Assembly: GCA_013397695.1 (NCBI GenBank) | Contig: VYZI01000202.1 | Coordinates: 1,171,844-1,235,843 of the forward strand | DNA: 64,000 bases | Direction: 5' to 3' | DNA from: Centropus unirufus | Lineage: Eukaryota > Chordata > Aves > Cuculiformes > Centropidae | Shown: piece by piece, positions 59,795-64,000 of the stretch | Position numbering within the stretch: the stretch's first letter is position 1 | How the letters are laid out: each line of letters starts with the position of its first letter | The notes under the pieces: model-generated | What the model was told of the DNA's origin: nothing | Databases searched by the model: none | What the model saw: the letters and a program-made list of their open reading frames with translations, nothing else | Position numbers and translations under genes: made by a program

Positions 59795-62700
59795 TGCTTG
59801 TGTGATAAAAGCTGACCCTGCCCCAGGGAACAGAGGAGCAAACATGATGAGAAATGGGATCCATGATGCCAGAATGACTTTTTGGACATGAACGCATTTA
59901 ATCAGACCTTTGGATATCTATCAATGGTAGCTGTGACCAGGCAATGGATACACTTTCACACAAAAGCTTTCTTACATCACCGCGTGCAGTTTCACATCTT
60001 CCATTTAACAGTGCTGCACTGGAGTAGATGAAGCATGGAACCAGTGAACCTTCCTTTGGGTTTGTAAATATTCATGAGTCTCTCAATTCTCTCAGACACT
60101 GTACTGGTCTTAGCAATATGTGAGAGAGCTTCTGGAGCTGGGGACTGGCAACTGGAGCATTAGCTGGGTGATGGAGGGGAGAGATCCTCCCCCAGCTCCA
60201 GCTTTGGACCCTGCTCTCGAGGCACTTGTGGTTTGTTTGCCTCCTAGCCTGTTTCTCTAAACAAGGCTTTGGGGCTGGTCCAACTAACATCATACTGGGA
60301 AAACTATTTTGGCTATTGCCCCTTGGGTTCTGTACAGACAAATAGGTCCTGCTCGCTGCCAGGCTTGGTATGGCTGGCTTTCCAAGCTGTTTTTCTGCAG
60401 AGCAGCTCCTCTATGAATACCCAGACTTGTGAGGATGCCAGAGAAGGGTTAAGAATAGAAAGAGAGATGAGGCAAGCTTCTGGGAACTTCCTCTTCCATT
60501 GAGGCACAGGAACATGTGTTATTCTCTGCCCCTTTGGCAAACATGGTCAACATGACTCTCTCCACCTACACATGCTTGCCAACTGGTTGTCTTTCTGTCT
60601 GTCTTTCAGGCATCAAGCTGGTCAAACCTGCCCCAGAGCCACTCAGCCAAATTCTTCTCCTACCTTGGTGGCACTTAATTACCCACAATTTGGTAGGGGA
60701 GAGGATAATTCTCTTTGCAGAGAAAGATCCCATGATTTGCTTGTTGCAGTGCAAGAGGCTGCACAGTAAGGAGCAGGTTGTGCCCCCTCCTTCCTCTGTG
60801 TAAGATGGTCTGTACACAGTGCTCTTTTGTTTAAAAGTTGGCAACTTGGCATTGTTTGCAATGAGAGGAGCTTCACTGTTGAACCATCAAATAGTTTGGT
60901 TAAGTGTCAAACTGTGATTCGGCTTGTCCAAACATCATCGAAGCTGGATGGAATCTCATTTAAGATGATGTCTTGATGAACCAGAATCCAAAGTTCTAAC
61001 ATGTTTTGTGGTTTTTAATGTGGCTATTTGGCTTCATCTTCTTCCTTTTGAAGACAGTGAAAGTAGAATCCAGCCCTTTTGCTATGCTTAGGGCAAGTAG
61101 ATTTGGATAAAGTAGGAACCAGTCCAGACCTATGAATTAGCCTTGATCTGATCTTGAGAAGTGTGAATAAAAAAGATAAACTAGGTTGACTTTTAAGTTG
61201 TTTCCATTTTCATAACCTTCTGCAATTTATGATGTCATGCTCCTGACAGACACTGTCCTATGGGAATTCCAGTCTGACTGGAAGTAGGAGCTAGATTGCA
61301 AGAAATTTGTTCGCAAGATTTATGGCCAGTGGTACGTATGCCAAGGATTTCATAGCAGTAGTATCTAACACTTATGTGCCTAGCATTTTGAGTATGCATA
61401 GTAATTAATACTCAAACATAAGTAGGGTAGGGACTGAACAGCTGAGCATGAATCTAAACTCCTTTCCTTGCCTGAAGTTGTCTGACTTACTCTTTTAAGT
61501 ACATAAATGGGACATTTTCATCTGGATGGTGCATTGAGAATTGGAGTTATAATTTGAGCTCGCATTTTCTTGCTAATTGCTGGACGTACCCAAAAGGTAT
61601 AGGGTTGGATTTCTTTCAAAGGACTTTGGGCCATTGAACAGTCTGAACATTCTAAATGTAGAATGGAAAACTCCATGAGAACCAGGTCTCTTGTGGGATC
61701 CCTGTGCTTTGTGTCATCATCCTATGTAAGTGTAAATAAGCCCTTCCAGAAGGCCTGATTTGAGTTAAATTCCAAATGTGGTTCCAGGCCAGCTTTTATG
61801 CTGGGCCAATTTCTACTTTATTTCTGGTAAATTTTTCCCAGCTTCAGGACTTACCAGACACCAGTTTCACTGATCAGTAAGGCCGGACTGCTCAAATCTG
61901 TTGGCCTGTGTTACAACGCAGGTAATTAGTTTGGCAAGGAGGACATTGCTAATGTGTCATTCTAGTGCAGAGTTTCAAAGAGAGGAAGAAGTGTTTTGAT
62001 CTGAAGGAAAGGGGCTGGCTTTCCTACAGAACTTCATGAGCTCTCTCTGTTTCATGTAGGCAATATGTATGTATGCTCTCTTTGCCCCAATTTTCCATTT
62101 TGAGTTTGGGTGTACTAATGCATTTCTATCATACTTCATCAGTCTTCTTTAATTAACCGGTAAGATCATCAGAGCAAGAACATTTAGCACATAAGGCAGC
62201 TCCAGTACATGTAATGAATAATAACAAATGCAATTTCCCAATTACTTTTTCCCTACATGCTCTCTTACAAAAGAATATGCTATTAGCTTCTTCAGCAACA
62301 TTGCCCTACCACTGCCCCAGGGATGGGGATCCAGAATGGGCTTAGCCACTGTGGCCTGTGTTTCGTGTGTCTGCTGGCACTGGGTTGTTTGTTTTGCTTG
62401 GGCTGCCCTATTTCACTGTGTATTCAATTATCACGCAGAGAAAGGGGCTCGGGGATGCTCAGCTTCTCTTGCAGAATGATTTGAGATCAATGGAAGAAAG
62501 CTGTCCTGTCTTAGGAAATAGTTGCACTAACGCGGCGGTCCTTAGTGTTTATACAGCATTTGATGACAGATGGGATTAAATGCAAAGCAGCTTGTTACGA
62601 GGTTTTAATAACTGTGACAGACCTGGGAAAAGTGGTGTGGGGTGTGCAAGTGAGCCAGCGAAGGCAGAAGCACATGATGCTGGGTGACAGCTGATAGCCT

Positions 62701-64000
62701 TGCCCAGGAGAGAGATAAGACCATTTTTTCAAGAAATTGTGTGAGTGTTTTGGGGAGAAGGGAAGAGAAAAAAAACCCAGCCAAACCCCAACAGAGGAGA
62801 ACTTGACATACCCACTGTTCTGTCACCTAACAGAGCTACTCCTGACAGCACACATTAGTGCCAGATAATGTGGCCACTAAATATAGGAGAGAAAATATGT
62901 CAATGTTATTTTCAGGCTGGGAACTAAGGGAACAAGAGACTCCTTCCTGGTAAACCTGGGGACTGCAGAATTTGCAGGTTGAAAAACAGTGAGATTTTCA
63001 TCTCCTTCATTTGTTTTCCCTAGCCCTCACTCTTTCTTGTGGCGTCTCCCTGGGAGTGAGTAGGGGATGTCCCTCAGAGCTGAAAAAAAAATTCATGCTC
63101 TGTGGAGAACAGTGGTGGGGCTGCGTGCTTAGAAGGACACTGCCATGCACCCACCTGGTTTTGCTGAGGAATAAACTCGTGCGGTTGGAGGTGATGGTTT
63201 GCTTGCTTGGAGGAGTCCTCTCTCAGGTCCATTATCTCTGCTGTCAGAGAGGGAGGAATCACAGCATCTCACACAGGCAGCAGGATCTATGTGTGTCTGG
63301 AACAGTCACACTCAGGTGAAAAAGGCAGAGAAAGAAAACATCATAAACAAAGCTTAGAGGTGGATGAGGGACAGGTAGCCCTCTGCCATGATGGAATAAA
63401 GTTGGGTGGGATAAAACTGTGTTGGAGAGGAAAGGACAAGTGTTCTGAAAGGCAGAACTGGTAAAGAAATAGCTCAGGTAGTTACAAGGCTCCATTCTCT
63501 ACCCTTCTGCCTACCCTTGCTGTTGACAGTAATGCTCTGATAAGGCTGCAGAAAGGCACCGTTATCTCACTAAATCTTGTGTTGATGAACTAAATATCAT
63601 CAGTAACCCTTGTTTGGATCCAGTGCTATTAATAACCATGAACAAACTTGATATCATCTTCTACTGGGCTTGTGAATAGCAGTTTTGGCTCCATCACAAC
63701 AGTTAGAACTTTAAGTAGCTTGAGTTTGCAACGACCAATAAAGCAGCAGACCCATCACTGAAAAATATTCTTGACTAGGTGTGTTTTGGCCAATTAAGAT
63801 TTTGGCCTTTTGCAGCAGCATCAGGATGCAGCATGGTGGCTATGCTGAAACATATCCATGATCTGAGCTAGGGACATCCCAAACCCACAAGGCAGGGCTG
63901 CATCAGCTGGCTGGCAGGGAACTTGTGGGTTTCTCCTATGATTCAGAATAGAACACAACTATTTCTGCTTTTAATATAAAATAGAGTTTCACCTAAGCAA

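Larger units (their letters stand above)
51979..64000. other. Non-coding stretch, no gene recognised
   Basis: Apart from two short CR1 fragments and low-complexity stretches, nothing can be named. Low-complexity patches include (CTGT/CTAT)-like repeats near 58915-58940 and CTTTCTGTCTGTCTTTC near 60592-60608. Open frames are short (up to about 120 codons) and without domains. The 60.9-62.2 kb part has almost no open frames. Confidence 0.55.

Noticed and set aside
1..64000. CRISPR arrays, operons, prophage or other prokaryotic systems
   Set aside because: No regularly spaced repeats, no gene-dense runs and no ribosome binding sites with long frames. CR1 and MIR remnants place the sequence in an amniote genome.

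Overview
This window reads as a stretch of bird nuclear DNA, most likely intergenic or deep-intronic. Three fragments match the 3' end of the CR1 LINE family that dominates avian genomes, all on the minus strand. Several old, heavily decayed MIR-type SINE remnants and one decayed CR1/L3-like reverse transcriptase remnant are also visible. Young repeats are otherwise scarce, as expected in birds; a crocodilian or turtle source would usually show more. Nothing looks bacterial: there are no operon-like runs of genes and no ribosome binding sites with long reading frames. The longest uninterrupted frames (about 200-230 codons) show no domain I recognise and look like chance frames.

Layout. Positions 1-8838: non-coding, with one MIR-like SINE near 6.5 kb, ended by a 175-base assembly gap (8839-9013). 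Positions 9014-33900: non-coding, with scattered MIR-like remnants (about 9.7, 10.3, 21.3, 23.2, 27.1, 29.9 and 31.4 kb), homopolymer tracts and AT-rich blocks that could be conserved non-coding elements. Positions 33950-35490: two diverged direct copies of an unidentified roughly 300-base sequence. Positions 35641-39115: two almost identical 1737-base copies separated by a single N. I read this as an uncollapsed contig overlap, meaning a false duplication in the assembly, and not as biology. Positions 39967-40140: reverse transcriptase remnant. Positions 40141-64000: non-coding again, with the three CR1 fragments at 51.7, 56.4 and 59.7 kb.

No protein-coding gene, RNA gene, CRISPR array or new biological system can be supported from the sequence alone. 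The most useful results are the assembly artefact at 35.6-39.1 kb, the diverged repeat pair just upstream of it, and the decayed retroelement remnants. The AT-rich blocks and one exon-like segment are offered only as low-confidence candidates. All repeat family calls come from recognising consensus motifs by eye, without alignment software.
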